DNA of 56,536 nt from Methylibium rhizosphaerae (GTDB lineage Bacteria; Pseudomonadota; Gammaproteobacteria; Burkholderiales; Burkholderiaceae_C): contig NZ_SWAR01000036.1 of NCBI RefSeq assembly GCF_006386545.1, positions 1 through 56,536 on the forward strand, read 5' to 3'. The notes beneath the pieces are model-generated. The model did not search any database. It had not been told where the DNA came from and saw only the letters and a list, made by a program, of their open reading frames with translations. A program made the position numbers and the translations under genes. Shown piece by piece: positions 41,593-51,100 of the stretch (positions within the stretch are counted from its first letter, which is position 1; every line of letters begins with the position of its first letter).

Positions 41593-41831
41593 GTTGGGAA
41601 CCTCCCTGCTACTACTTTGTTCATCACCGGCGCCAAGCCTCGGAGCGCCAGCGGGGTTGGATTAAACCCGAGCAGCCTAGCGACTGTCCCCCCCACGTTA
41701 GGGGATCGTTTCAACTGCTTACCTTTCGTGTGGTAGGCACCCTCGATCGGGGGGCACTCGCCCACACCGAGGCCCCTACACTCGCGGAGCTTTTTCGAGC
41801 CTTGCAAACAAACTCAACAGGGGGATCTCCG
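41593..41831. promoter_or_regulatory. Divergent promoter region of the two main T6SS transcription units
   Basis: This 239-bp region lies between the TPR lipoprotein gene (leftwards) and tssJ (rightwards) and is less G+C-rich than its surroundings. It contains short inverted repeats, such as TCCCC (about 41686-41691) / GGGGA (about 41701-41705) and CCTCGATCGGGG-like sequence near 41750. I could not identify a convincing -10/-35 pair or a sigma-54 site. Both transcription units must start here. Confidence 0.4.
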
Positions 41832-42527
41832 GTGCCGAGGGAGATGCTAGCGAGCGGTTGTGCGCTGTCGTTTCGCGCATGGGGCCGCAGTGTTGTGCGC
41901 AGCATTGCCGTGTTGCCGATCTGCTTCGTGCTGGCCGCCTGCGCCAGCTTGCCGACGCCGTCCGAAATGGTCAGCAAGGCGCTCGAAGCCACCGGGCTCA
42001 AGGCCCCCGAGCCCCCGAAGAATCCGCTCGCCGACGCCGACGTCTCCAAGCTCGACCCCTCGAAGCTCGAGCTGTCGCAGGTACCGCGCTTCGTGTCGTT
42101 CAAGCTGCATGCGAGCCCGGCGCTCAACATCGACGGCCAGGGCCGTTCGCTGTCGCTGGTGGCGCGCCTGTACAAGCTCAAGTCGCCCGATGCCTTCTGG
42201 AAGGCGCCCTATGCCGCCTTCGGCAACAGCGCCAAAGAAAAGGAGCTGCTGGGCGACGACATCGTCGAGGTGCGCGACATCCAGCTCGTGCCCGGCCAGC
42301 AGATCAACCTGCGCGAGAAGATGTCGCGCGACGTCGGCTATGTCGGCGTCGTCGCGCTGTTCCATTCGCCCGCGCCGCAGCGCTGGCGCTATGTGTTTGC
42401 CGCCAGCAAGCTCGAGTTCAGCGGCCTTGCGATGGGCGCACATGCCTGCTCGCTGAGCGTGCTGGCGGGCGAGCCGCTCTACCTCGATCCCGCGCTGGCC
42501 CGGCTCGGCCCGGGCGTGTGCGCGTAG
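41832..42527 (+). CDS. tssJ: T6SS outer-membrane lipoprotein TssJ
   Basis: TssJ anchors the membrane complex (TssJLM) to the outer membrane. The 231-residue product has a lipoprotein signal ending FVLAAC (C37), then a TssJ beta-sandwich with FKLHASPALNIDGQGRSLSLVARLYKLKSPDAFWKAPYAAF and VGVVALFHSPAPQRWRYVF. GTG at 41832 is preferred because GGGGGA lies seven bases upstream; the in-frame ATG at 41844 has no spaced ribosome-binding site. The N-region is long for a lipoprotein signal, and the spacer after the cysteine (about 45 residues) is longer than in most TssJ proteins. Confidence 0.85.
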   Translation: MPREMLASGCALSFRAWGRSVVRSIAVLPICFVLAACASLPTPSEMVSKALEATGLKAPEPPKNPLADADVSKLDPSKLELSQVPRFVSFKLHASPALNIDGQGRSLSLVARLYKLKSPDAFWKAPYAAFGNSAKEKELLGDDIVEVRDIQLVPGQQINLREKMSRDVGYVGVVALFHSPAPQRWRYVFAASKLEFSGLAMGAHACSLSVLAGEPLYLDPALARLGPGVCA

Positions 42528-42552
42528 GTCCGTCAGTTTCCAGGATGCAGTC

Positions 42553-43902
42553 GTGATCCCGACACAGAAACTTCTTTGGGGCGAGGGCCTGTTCCTGCGC
42601 CCGCAGCACTTCCAGCGGCAGGACGCCTACCACGAGTGGCGCCTCGCGCGCACCGCACGGGCGCTGCACCCGTATGCCTGGGGCGTGCAGTCGCTCAAGC
42701 TGGACACCGACGCTCTGCAGTCCGGCATGGTGCGGCTGCTCGAGGCGCACGTGGTGTTCCCTGACGGCGAGATCCTGCAGGCCCCCGGCGAGGACGAACT
42801 GCCGCCTCCCCTGGCGCTGTCGTCGCTGCCGGACGTGAGCTCGGAAGTCGTGCTGCACCTGGCGCTTGCGCCGCTGCGCACGTCGGGCAGCAACTTCGCC
42901 GCCTCGCTCGAGGAGGCCGACACCGCGGTGCGCTACGTGCAGCACCAGCAGAACGCTCCCGACCTCTTCACCGGCGCCGTCGACTCCGAAGTGACCGTGC
43001 TGCGCAAGTCGGTGCGGCTGCTGGCCGACCACCAGCCGCGCGACCACCTGGTGAGCGTGCCGGTGCTGCGGTTGCGCCGCACCTCCACCGGCGGCTTCGA
43101 GCTCGACGGCCGGTTCGTGCCGCCCTGCCTGTCGATCCAGGCATCGCCGGCCCTGTCGCTGCGGCTTCGGCGGCTGCTCGACGCCCTGGAGGCCAAGGTG
43201 GAGGCGTTGTACGGCTTTCACCGCGAGCCCAGCAAGAACATCATCGAATTCCGCTCCGGCGACGTGGCGTCGTTCTGGCTGCTGCACACGGCCAGCGGCG
43301 CCTTCGCCGAGCTGTCGCACTACTTCCGCCACCCCGGGCTGCACCCCGAGCGGCTGTACCAGTCGCTGCTGTCGCTGGCCGGCGCGCTGCTCACCTTCTC
43401 GAAGAGCTACCGGCTCGCCGACCTGCCGGCCTACGACCATGCAGCGCCCACGGCCGCCTTCACCAAGCTCGACGACATCGTGCGCGACCTGCTCGAGACG
43501 GTGATCTCCACCCGCTACTTCGCGATCGCGCTCAACGAGATCAAGCCGGCCTACCACCAGGGGCGCCTGGACAGCCAGCAGATCGACGGCAACACCTCGC
43601 TGTACGTGGGCGTGAGCGGCAGCGTGCCGCCGGCCGAGCTGGTCGACATGGTGCCGCTGCGCTTCAAGCTCGGCGCCCCAGACGACGTCGACAAGCTGGT
43701 GCTCTCGGCGATGCCGGGCGTGCGCCTCGTGCACCAGCCGCAGGTGCCGCCTGCCATTCCGGTGCGGCCGGGCACCTACTACTTCCTCATCGAGCCGCGG
43801 GGCCAGCTCTACGAGCGCATGCTCGCGGCCCAGGCGATCACGCTCTACACGCCCGGCAGCATCGGCGACCTGAAGCTCGAGCTGCTGGCCGTCAACCCCT
43901 GA
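42553..43902 (+). CDS. tssK: T6SS baseplate protein TssK
   Basis: TssK links the baseplate to the TssL-TssM membrane complex. The 449-residue protein starts with the family signature KLLWGEGLFLRPQHFQRQDAYHEWRLARTARALHPYAWGV and ends with FYFLIEPRG-like YYFLIEPRGQLYERMLAAQAITLYTPGSIGDLKLELLAVNP. GTG is the start codon. It follows tssJ by 25 bases and is followed by tssL after 16 bases. Confidence 0.95.
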   Translation: MIPTQKLLWGEGLFLRPQHFQRQDAYHEWRLARTARALHPYAWGVQSLKLDTDALQSGMVRLLEAHVVFPDGEILQAPGEDELPPPLALSSLPDVSSEVVLHLALAPLRTSGSNFAASLEEADTAVRYVQHQQNAPDLFTGAVDSEVTVLRKSVRLLADHQPRDHLVSVPVLRLRRTSTGGFELDGRFVPPCLSIQASPALSLRLRRLLDALEAKVEALYGFHREPSKNIIEFRSGDVASFWLLHTASGAFAELSHYFRHPGLHPERLYQSLLSLAGALLTFSKSYRLADLPAYDHAAPTAAFTKLDDIVRDLLETVISTRYFAIALNEIKPAYHQGRLDSQQIDGNTSLYVGVSGSVPPAELVDMVPLRFKLGAPDDVDKLVLSAMPGVRLVHQPQVPPAIPVRPGTYYFLIEPRGQLYERMLAAQAITLYTPGSIGDLKLELLAVNP

Positions 43903-43918
43903 CCTCTTGCGCGTTGCC

Positions 43919-44725
43919 ATGAACGTCAATCCCAACGCCGGCCTCCCCACCCAGCCGCCTTCGCTGTTCGGCAACACCGTGCCGGCGATGCCGGCGCCGC
44001 AGCGGGCACATGCCGCCCTCGAGGCGAGCTGCCTGCTCGACCTCATGTACGACGGCTTCTACATGCTGTTCCTGCTGCGCAACCAGCAGGCGCCGGCAGA
44101 AGCCGAGGGCTTTCGCGAGAAGGTGCGGGAGTTCCTCGTCGAGTTCGAGCGCGGCAGCAGCAAGCTCGGCGCGGCCAGCGAAGACGTGTACCTGTCGAAG
44201 TACGCCTTCTGCGCGCTGGTCGACGAAGTCGTGCTGCAGTCCCAGTTCAGCGTGCGCGACGCGTGGGAGCGCCAGCCGCTGCAGCTGCAGTTCTTCGGCG
44301 AGCAGCTCGCCGGCGAGAACTTCTTTGCCCGCCTGGAAGACCTGCGCCGCCAGGGCGCGGCCCGCCTGCAGGTGCTGGAGGTCTTCCACATGTGCCTGCT
44401 GCTCGGCTTCAAGGGCAAGTACCTGATCGAAGGCATCGAGAAGCTCAACTACCTCACCGCCCGGCTGGGTGACGAGATCGCGCAATGGCGCGGCCGCCAC
44501 GCCGAGCTGTCGCCCCGCTGGGCCGCGCCCGACCGCATTGCCCACACGCTGCGCCACGAGGTGCCGCTGTGGGCCATCGCCTCGGTGTTCGGGCTGCTCG
44601 CGGTGGGGGCCTTCATCGGCCTGAACTGGCACCTGTCGCGCGGCACGCAGCAAGACCTCGCGGCCTACCAGGACGTGATCAAGATGCCGCCCAAGGTGGC
44701 CAACGTGACCATCACCCTGCCATGA
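43919..44725 (+). CDS. tssL: T6SS membrane protein TssL (DotU type, short form)
   Basis: The 268-residue protein has the DotU cytoplasmic hook domain (SCLLDLMYDGFYMLFLLRNQQAPAEAEGFREKVREFL, YAFCALVDEVVLQSQF, FFGEQLAGENFFARLEDLRRQGAARLQVLEVFHMCLLLGFKGKY) and one C-terminal membrane segment (VPLWAIASVFGLLAVGAFIGLNWHL). It lacks a fused OmpA domain; peptidoglycan binding may be supplied by the BON/OmpA protein encoded at 46353. Start is the ATG at 43919. Confidence 0.93.
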   Translation: MNVNPNAGLPTQPPSLFGNTVPAMPAPQRAHAALEASCLLDLMYDGFYMLFLLRNQQAPAEAEGFREKVREFLVEFERGSSKLGAASEDVYLSKYAFCALVDEVVLQSQFSVRDAWERQPLQLQFFGEQLAGENFFARLEDLRRQGAARLQVLEVFHMCLLLGFKGKYLIEGIEKLNYLTARLGDEIAQWRGRHAELSPRWAAPDRIAHTLRHEVPLWAIASVFGLLAVGAFIGLNWHLSRGTQQDLAAYQDVIKMPPKVANVTITLP

Positions 44726-44753
44726 GATCTCCTGTGCCAACGTGGGTGTCCCA

Positions 44754-45818
44754 ATGAGCGATACGACGCTGCTCGATGCCTTGCCGGGCGATGCCGCGTG
44801 CGGCGAGGACCTGTCGTTTTCAACCGAGTTCGACCAGATCGCCGAATTGCGCCGGCAGGACGACCCGACGCTCGACCAGGGCGAGTGGGTCACCAGCCTG
44901 AAGCAGGCCGACTGGCCCGCCGTGGCCCGGCTGTGCGAACAGCTGCTGCGCGAGCGCACCAAGGACCTGCGGGTGGTCAACTGGCTGACCGAAGCCGACG
45001 CGCTCACCCGCGGCTATGCCGGCCTCGCCCGCGGCCTGGCGCTCTGCGCCGGCCTGTGCGAGCGGCACTGGGAGCCGCTGCACCCGCAAGCCGACGATGG
45101 TGACCTGGAGCAACGCATCGGCACGCTCGCCTGGCTGCTCAACCGCGTGACCACGCTGGCGCGCCAGCTGCCGGTGCTGCGCAATGCGCAGCGCACCGCG
45201 AGCCTCACCGACATGGCCGAAGCCCGCTCGCTGCAGCTGGCCATCGAAAGGCAGCCGGATGCGGCCGAGTCGCTGTCGCGCGGCAAGCTGGCGCTGGCCG
45301 ACGTGGCACGCATCCAGAAGGAAACGCCGCGCCCCTGGCTGCGCGAGCAGCTCGCCGCACTGCACGACGCGGTGGCGGCGCTCGGCAGCCTGCAGGCGTC
45401 GGTCGACGGCCACCTCGGCGCCGACGGGCCGAGCTTCGTGTCGGCACGCGAGGCCCTGGCCGGCGCGCTGCACGACCTCGAACGCCTGGCGCGCGAAACC
45501 GGCGCGGTGGAAGGCTCGGCTGCGGCCACGCCGACTGCCGCGGCCGGCGAAGGCGACCCTGCCGCCACCCCCGCAAGCCAGGCCGCGCCGGCCGCTGCCG
45601 GCGTGCCGACCACGCGGGATCAGGCGTTGGCGCAGTTGCGCCAGGTCTCGGACTTCTTCCGCCGCACCGAGCCGCACAGCCCGGTGGCCTACCTGGCCGA
45701 CAAGGCGGCGCGTTGGGGCGAGCTGCCGCTGCACGAGTGGCTGCGGCAGGTGGTCAAGGACCAGACCTCGCTGGCGCAGCTGGAAGAGCTGCTGGGCCTC
45801 GGTGATCCTCAGTCGTAG
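44754..45818 (+). CDS. tssA: T6SS protein TssA (ImpA N-terminal domain)
   Basis: TssA helps assemble the baseplate and the distal sheath end. The 354-residue protein has the ImpA_N signature LLDALPGDAACGEDLSFSTEFDQIAELRRQDDPTLDQGEW and WPAVARLCEQLLRERTKDLRVVNWLTEADALTRGYAGLARGLALCAGLCERHWEPLHPQADDGD-like run, then an alanine/proline-rich linker (about 255-285) and a compact C-terminal domain (RDQALAQLRQVSDFFRRTEPHSPVAYLADKAARWGELPLHEWL) of the short TssA class. ATG 44754 is chosen over GTG 44742. Confidence 0.93.
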   Translation: MSDTTLLDALPGDAACGEDLSFSTEFDQIAELRRQDDPTLDQGEWVTSLKQADWPAVARLCEQLLRERTKDLRVVNWLTEADALTRGYAGLARGLALCAGLCERHWEPLHPQADDGDLEQRIGTLAWLLNRVTTLARQLPVLRNAQRTASLTDMAEARSLQLAIERQPDAAESLSRGKLALADVARIQKETPRPWLREQLAALHDAVAALGSLQASVDGHLGADGPSFVSAREALAGALHDLERLARETGAVEGSAAATPTAAAGEGDPAATPASQAAPAAAGVPTTRDQALAQLRQVSDFFRRTEPHSPVAYLADKAARWGELPLHEWLRQVVKDQTSLAQLEELLGLGDPQS

Positions 45819-45824
45819 CGACGG

Positions 45825-46322
45825 ATGAAGATCCTCCTTTCGCAGCAGGTCCTTTCGTGGTTCCACGGCATTGAGATCTGCGTGCCGGGCGCCGACCTGG
45901 AAGAGCTGGCATTTTCCGGCCAGGACAACGGCCTGTGCGGTTCGGCCATACCTCGGGTGATCGCTCTCCGGTTCGGCCGGCACACTGGCAAGGTCCACCT
46001 GACTGTTGCCATGGCTGCCCGACGTCCGCCCCTTGATGACCGCTGGACGGAGGTGGTGGAGTCACCGATGGAAGCGGAGATTGACCAGGACATGTTCCTG
46101 GTCCACGACGGCGCCCCCCAGGGACCTGCGATCCATATCCCGAGGGGCACTTACCGCCTGCGCTATTCGGCCCTCGACTTCCGTGACGACCGACCTGACA
46201 CCGAGCCGACGCATGTCTACGAGCTCCTGATCTGGCCGGCGCCGCTGCGGCCCGATGTGGTGATCAAGGTGACCAGCCCGTACGCTGCGCACTTGCACCA
46301 CCCGAAGATCAGCATTCAGTAG
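45825..46322 (+). CDS. Uncharacterised beta-rich protein downstream of tssA
   Basis: The 165-residue product has no signal peptide or membrane segment and looks like a single beta-sandwich (MKILLSQQVLSWFHGIEICVPG, IPRGTYRLRYSALDF, THVYELLIWPAPLRPDVVIKVTS). No family is firmly recognised; proteins of this type resemble in outline the ComJ nuclease-inhibitor group, which is only a suggestion. It starts seven bases after the tssA stop codon, so it is likely transcribed with tssJKLA. Confidence 0.65.
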   Translation: MKILLSQQVLSWFHGIEICVPGADLEELAFSGQDNGLCGSAIPRVIALRFGRHTGKVHLTVAMAARRPPLDDRWTEVVESPMEAEIDQDMFLVHDGAPQGPAIHIPRGTYRLRYSALDFRDDRPDTEPTHVYELLIWPAPLRPDVVIKVTSPYAAHLHHPKISIQ

Positions 46323-46352
46323 GCCGCGCCATCGCGCCTGGTTGCCCGGCCA

Positions 46353-47144
46353 CTACTGCCCCACGCGGAACTCGATGCGCCGGTTGCGCGCGCGCCCTTC
46401 CGGCGTGTCGTTGGCAGCGACCGGCCGGTCGGGCCCCGCGCCCGACGATGACAGCACGCCTGGGTTCACGCCCTTGCGTGTGACGAGGTAGTTGCGCACC
46501 GTGTCGGCCCGCGCCTGCGACAGGGCCAGGTTGGCGGCACGCGAGCCTTGGGCATCGGTGTGGCCGATGATCTCGACCTTCTTGCCCTGCACCTTGGTCA
46601 GCACCGCCGCCATCTCGTCGAGGATGGCCACGCCCTGCGGGCGCAGCACCGAGCTGCCCGGCTCGAATTCGACGATGCGGTTGGCCAGTGCGGCGTCGAG
46701 CAGGTTCTGCTCGGCCGCCGACACGCGCAGCAGGTTGGTCACGGTATAGGTCGGGTTCAGCGCGGCAGCGGCATCGGCCGCGATCTGCTGTCGCTGCGCT
46801 TCCTGGGCGACCTCGCCGCGCAGCTCGACGTCCTGGCCGCGCACGCTGAGCTGGCCGCGGCTCACCTGGCCGAGCGACGGCGTCAGGAGCTTGGGCACCA
46901 GCGTGCCCCAGTTGGGCGGGGCCACCACCGGCTCGACGCTGAGCTGGTCGACCACCCGCTGGGCACCGTACAGGTCGCGCAGGCGGCCCACGATGGAGGC
47001 ACGGGTGGCCTCGTCGGGCACGCTGCCGGTCACGACGATCTGGTTCGGTGCCGACGGTGCGGCGGCAGGGGCGCCGGCGGCCGGCATCGCGATGCAGGCG
47101 GTCGCCAGCAGCGCAGCGGCAGCCCGAAGCTGGGTGAAGCTCAT
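46353..47144 (-). CDS. BON/OmpA-domain periplasmic protein (TagN-like)
   Basis: The 263-residue product has a signal peptide (about 1-25), two BON-like stretches (IVVTGSVPDEATRASIVGRLRDLYG and LSVRGQDVELRGEVAQEAQRQQIAADAAAAL) and a C-terminal OmpA-like peptidoglycan-binding domain (VEFEPGSSVLRPQGVAILDEMA, VEIIGHTDAQGSRAANLALSQARADTVRNYL, GRARNRRIEFRV). It lies four bases after tagF and is the last gene of the minus-strand tssM unit. It may anchor the membrane complex to the cell wall; in Acinetobacter T6SS loci a comparable gene is called tagN. Confidence 0.85.
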   Translation of the reverse strand: MSFTQLRAAAALLATACIAMPAAGAPAAAPSAPNQIVVTGSVPDEATRASIVGRLRDLYGAQRVVDQLSVEPVVAPPNWGTLVPKLLTPSLGQVSRGQLSVRGQDVELRGEVAQEAQRQQIAADAAAALNPTYTVTNLLRVSAAEQNLLDAALANRIVEFEPGSSVLRPQGVAILDEMAAVLTKVQGKKVEIIGHTDAQGSRAANLALSQARADTVRNYLVTRKGVNPGVLSSSGAGPDRPVAANDTPEGRARNRRIEFRVGQ

Positions 47145-47148
47145 CTCT

Positions 47149-48126
47149 TCACTCTCCTAGAAACACTTCACGGAAGGTGGCAAGGGCCTGCGCGATCGAC
47201 ATCTGCGGCTCGCGCAGGTAGGTCGACAGCTTGCGCACGCCGTAGTCGGCATCGACATACCCCTCGACCCATTCGGCCGCAGGCAGCCACACATGCTCGC
47301 GCTCGCGCACCTGCGGGTCGAGCGCCGACAGCAGCGTGTGCGGCGACGCCCCGGCAAAGCCCAGCAGCAGCACCGGCCGCTGCACCGTGCCGGCGGTCAT
47401 GAAGATCGCGAGCTCCACGTCGGAGCGCGCGACGAAGGGCACGATGAGATCGAGCCAGAACGCCGCGACGAGCGGGCGGTACAGCGGGTCGGCCGCCAGC
47501 GGCAGGGCCAGGCCTTTTTCAAGCCGGCCGCTGCCAGGCACCAGCAGGGGCCGCAGCAGCATGCCCAAGGCCAACAGGCTCTGCCGCACCGAGATGTCGA
47601 AGCCCGACTGCGACAACAGCGACCCGAGCGACGCCACCGTCTGCATCTCGGTGAAGTCGCGGAACTGCGCCTCGTAGGCAGCCGGCGAGCTTTCGAGCTC
47701 GAGCGTGCCCTGCTGCAGGTGGCCCTGCACGTCGGCGAAGTCGCCGGCGGTGCGCGCCTGCTGCGCGGTGCGTTCGAGCCGCGCCCACAGGCGGCTCAGC
47801 GCGAGAGGACTGCGCGCAATGAACTCGAGCGGCTGCGGGGTTTCGAAGGACCCGCCGGTGACGAACGGGAACCGGCGGCCCGAGCTGTCCTGGCTGGCCA
47901 TCAGGTAGCCGGCGAGGCCAAGCGGGCTGCGCGAGCCCAGCACCGCAAAGTGCATCGGCGAGGACTCGTCGTAGACGAGCTTCCAGCGCAGGTCGGCCAC
48001 CAGCAGCTCCATCGCCTGCGACAGCCAGCGGTCGAGCATCTGGATCAGCCCGGCGCCGGTGGTGCTGCGAACGAAGTCGCCGCGCGAGGGCAGCTTCCCG
48101 AAATAGATGAGCGGCACAGCCCTCAT
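47149..48126 (-). CDS. tagF: T6SS-associated protein TagF
   Basis: TagF proteins restrain T6SS activity after translation in several species, often through Fha. The 325-residue product has the family start VPLIYFGKLPSRGDFVRSTTGAGLIQMLDRWLSQAM, SPMHFAVLGSRSPLGLAGYLMASQDSSGRRFPFV and a longer C-terminal region than the minimal domain (about 170-325). Its ATG overlaps the tssM stop as ATGA. No ppkA, pppA or fha gene is visible in the window. Confidence 0.92.
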   Translation of the reverse strand: MRAVPLIYFGKLPSRGDFVRSTTGAGLIQMLDRWLSQAMELLVADLRWKLVYDESSPMHFAVLGSRSPLGLAGYLMASQDSSGRRFPFVTGGSFETPQPLEFIARSPLALSRLWARLERTAQQARTAGDFADVQGHLQQGTLELESSPAAYEAQFRDFTEMQTVASLGSLLSQSGFDISVRQSLLALGMLLRPLLVPGSGRLEKGLALPLAADPLYRPLVAAFWLDLIVPFVARSDVELAIFMTAGTVQRPVLLLGFAGASPHTLLSALDPQVREREHVWLPAAEWVEGYVDADYGVRKLSTYLREPQMSIAQALATFREVFLGE

Positions 48127-51100
48127 TGACGTGCCCCCTGCGCAGAGGCCTGCGCCACAGGCGGTCCGGCTTCCACCACGCCGGCGATGGTGGCCGGCAG
48201 CGTCACGCCCTTGAGTCCGTTGCCGCCAGCCGCGGCCGCGGGCGCGCCGCTGCTGGCGCCGGCCCCCGGCGCGCTCACGATGCGCAGGTGCACCGGCACC
48301 GCCAGGTCGCCGGAAGGCCACTTCAGTTCGAAGCCGCCGCCGTCGAGTTTGCGGCGCTGCGCCGACTCGATCATCTTCTCGAGGCCGAAGCGGCCGGGGT
48401 GGTTGATGAACTCGACCGACCGGCCGTCGAAGGTGACACCGCTGATGCGCACGCCCGGCGCGCCCTGCTGCGACGGCCACACGAAATTGGTCCAGCTGGC
48501 CGCGGTGTTGCGGTAGCGCAGCGTCTGGCCGTCGATCTCGATCGTGTATTCGGTGAGGCCGGAGGCCGGCTGCGGCAGGATCTGGAACATCGTCTGCGCC
48601 TCGCCGGATGCACCACCACCGGCGGCGCCGTTGCCGCCGCCGCTCGCTCCGCCCAGCGGCGCCACCCAGGCCGGGAAGCCGGCATTGAAGGCGGGCGTGA
48701 GGCGGATGCCCAGGTCGCCCCAGGTGCGCTGCGTGAGCACGTCGCCGCGGCGGGTGACCAGTGCACCGAGCGACTTGTCGGCGAACTTCGCAATGGCGCC
48801 GTCGGTGCCGAAGATCTTGGCAATGTCGGCCGGCGAAGCCTCGACACGCGCGTTCTGCAGGAACGGGTACTTGTCGGCCAGCGTGCGCTGGAACGGCTCA
48901 TACACCTGGGCCGTCCAGCTGCGGTTGAGCTCCGCCTCGGTGGGCTTGACCACCACGTCGAAGGCCTGCAGCAACGGACGCACCAGCAGCGGCCGCAGCG
49001 CGCTGCGGGCGGTGTCGGTCATGCCGTTGAGCATCTGCTCGTCCACCAGGCGCAACGCGTCGGACAGTTCGGAGCCCGAGCCCTCGAGCGTCTGCTGCAT
49101 GAGCTGCCGCGCCGCAGGCCCCGGATCGCCCTGGGTCTTGATCTGGTTGAAGCGCGAACGCACCTTGGCCAGCGTCTCGAGGTAGGTCTTCATCAAGGTG
49201 GGCGAGTTGTCGCGCGACATCATCAGCCGCGACAGGCCGGCGAACTCCTTGCCGATCGGCCCCATCGGAATGGCCGCCTGCCCTGCCTGCACGTTGACGT
49301 TGACCTGCACCTGCGAAGGCGACTGGCCGAGCACCACCCGCTTGATCCAGGCGATGAAGCCCTGCTGCGTCTTGGCCAGGCGGTCGTTGAGCAGCGAGGG
49401 GTTGTCCCAGGAGGTCTCGTCGTAGAGCGTCTGCATCAGCTTCCCCACCGGCGAGGCCGCCGGGTCGCCGAGCCGGTTCATGCGCACCACCGCCTGCTCG
49501 AAGCTTGCGAACTCGGCGACGCTGACGCCCTGCACGAACTTCTGCCATTCGCGCACGTACTCGGTCTTGTACATCTGGATCAGCGCCTTCTGGATCTGCT
49601 CGGGGCTGCCCTCGAGCGACAGGTCGTCGCGTGCCGAGGTCTTGAGCACCCAGTCCTCGGACTGAAGTTCCTTGTAGGCGGCGTCCTTGATGGCGTCCTC
49701 GACGTACTTTTCCCATGCGTCGCGGGTGAAGGCGCCCGAGATCGCATAGCTGCCGGCCACGATGTCCTTGTCGGCCTCGTCGACGATGCGGGCCACCGTC
49801 ATCGGCGCGAAGCGCGTGGAGGCGCGCGCCCGGATCTCGCTGTACACGCGCTCGCGCGCCGGCATGCCGCGCACCACGCGGCGCAGGTTCTCGCGCGTCT
49901 GGTCGAGCACGCCCAGGTTGTTCTGGATCTGCGGGAAGGTCGGGTCGGCCATCTGCGACAGCGCGAACGACAGCACCCGCTCGGCGCTGCGGATCATGCG
50001 CTCGCGCGGCATCACGCCGCGGTTGGCTTCCAGCCACACCCGCCAGAAGCGCGTGACCTGGTCGCTCAGGTGGCCCGGCTCGATGCGGCTGCGGTCGGCC
50101 AGCATCACGTAGGTCTTGAGGGCGTTGTAGGCGTCGTTCACGTTGGTGGCCGACGCGCTGGTGTAGGGGCTGCCGGGGGCCGCATTGCTGTTGCGTGTGG
50201 ACACCGGCGTGGGCGCCGCCGCCTCGCTGCCGGCGGTCGCCGGCTTCAGCTCGGCCGCATTGGCATTCACCTCGGCAAGGTAGGACTCGATCGCGCCGGC
50301 CACGGGCACCAGCATCAGCTCGCGGATGCCGGTGAAGTATTCGCGCCGGACCAGTTCCTCGATCGCGTCGCCCTGGTAGAGCCCGAGCGACACCGACCAC
50401 GGCCGGCTGTCGCGGAAGGCCTGCAACTGCACCAGCCGGTCCTGCAGCAGCTCCAGCGCCTCCAGGCGCGACTGCAGGTCGGTGCGGCTGGCCTGCAGCT
50501 TGACCGCCTTGTCGAGGTCGGCCTGCACATTGGCCACCAGCTGGCGGTTGCCCACGTACGACCAGCTCCACAGGCCCAGCACGGTGGCCAGCACCACCAC
50601 GCTGGCCGCGAAGGTGGCGCGGCGCCAGCGCGCCTTCACCGGGCTCGCGTACTGCTTGACGAGGTTGCGGTCGGCGAAGATGACCTTCGAGAACAGCTGC
50701 TTCAGGAAGAAGCCGTCGCGCGAGAACACCTGGGCGGTGGTGGTGTGCGGCCGCACCTGCAGGCCGAAGCGCTGCGCCACCCGTTCGCTGGCGCGGCTGG
50801 TCGACGTGCCCTCCTGCACTGCGCTGGTGAAGTAGAAGCCGCGGAAGATCGGGCGGAACTGGTACGGGTTGTCTTCGAACAGCGTGCTGATGAAGGTGCG
50901 CAGCGACGGCTTGAGCGTCGCGAACTCGAGCGGGAAGCTCAGCACGCCGGGCGACATGGCCTCGCCGCGCTGCAGCGACATGCGCGCCACCGAAGCCGCC
51001 TTCAGGCCCTGGAACAGCTCGTCGAAGTGCTTGTCGAACAGCGTGATCGCATCGCTCTTGTGTTCGCCGCCCGGCTTGCTGGGGGCGTCGTACGGCAGGG

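Noticed and set aside
41593-41831. Sigma-54 promoter for the T6SS units
   Set aside because: A GGCAC at about 41742 and a TTGC at about 41802 exist, but none has a partner at the required 10-bp GG-to-GC spacing.
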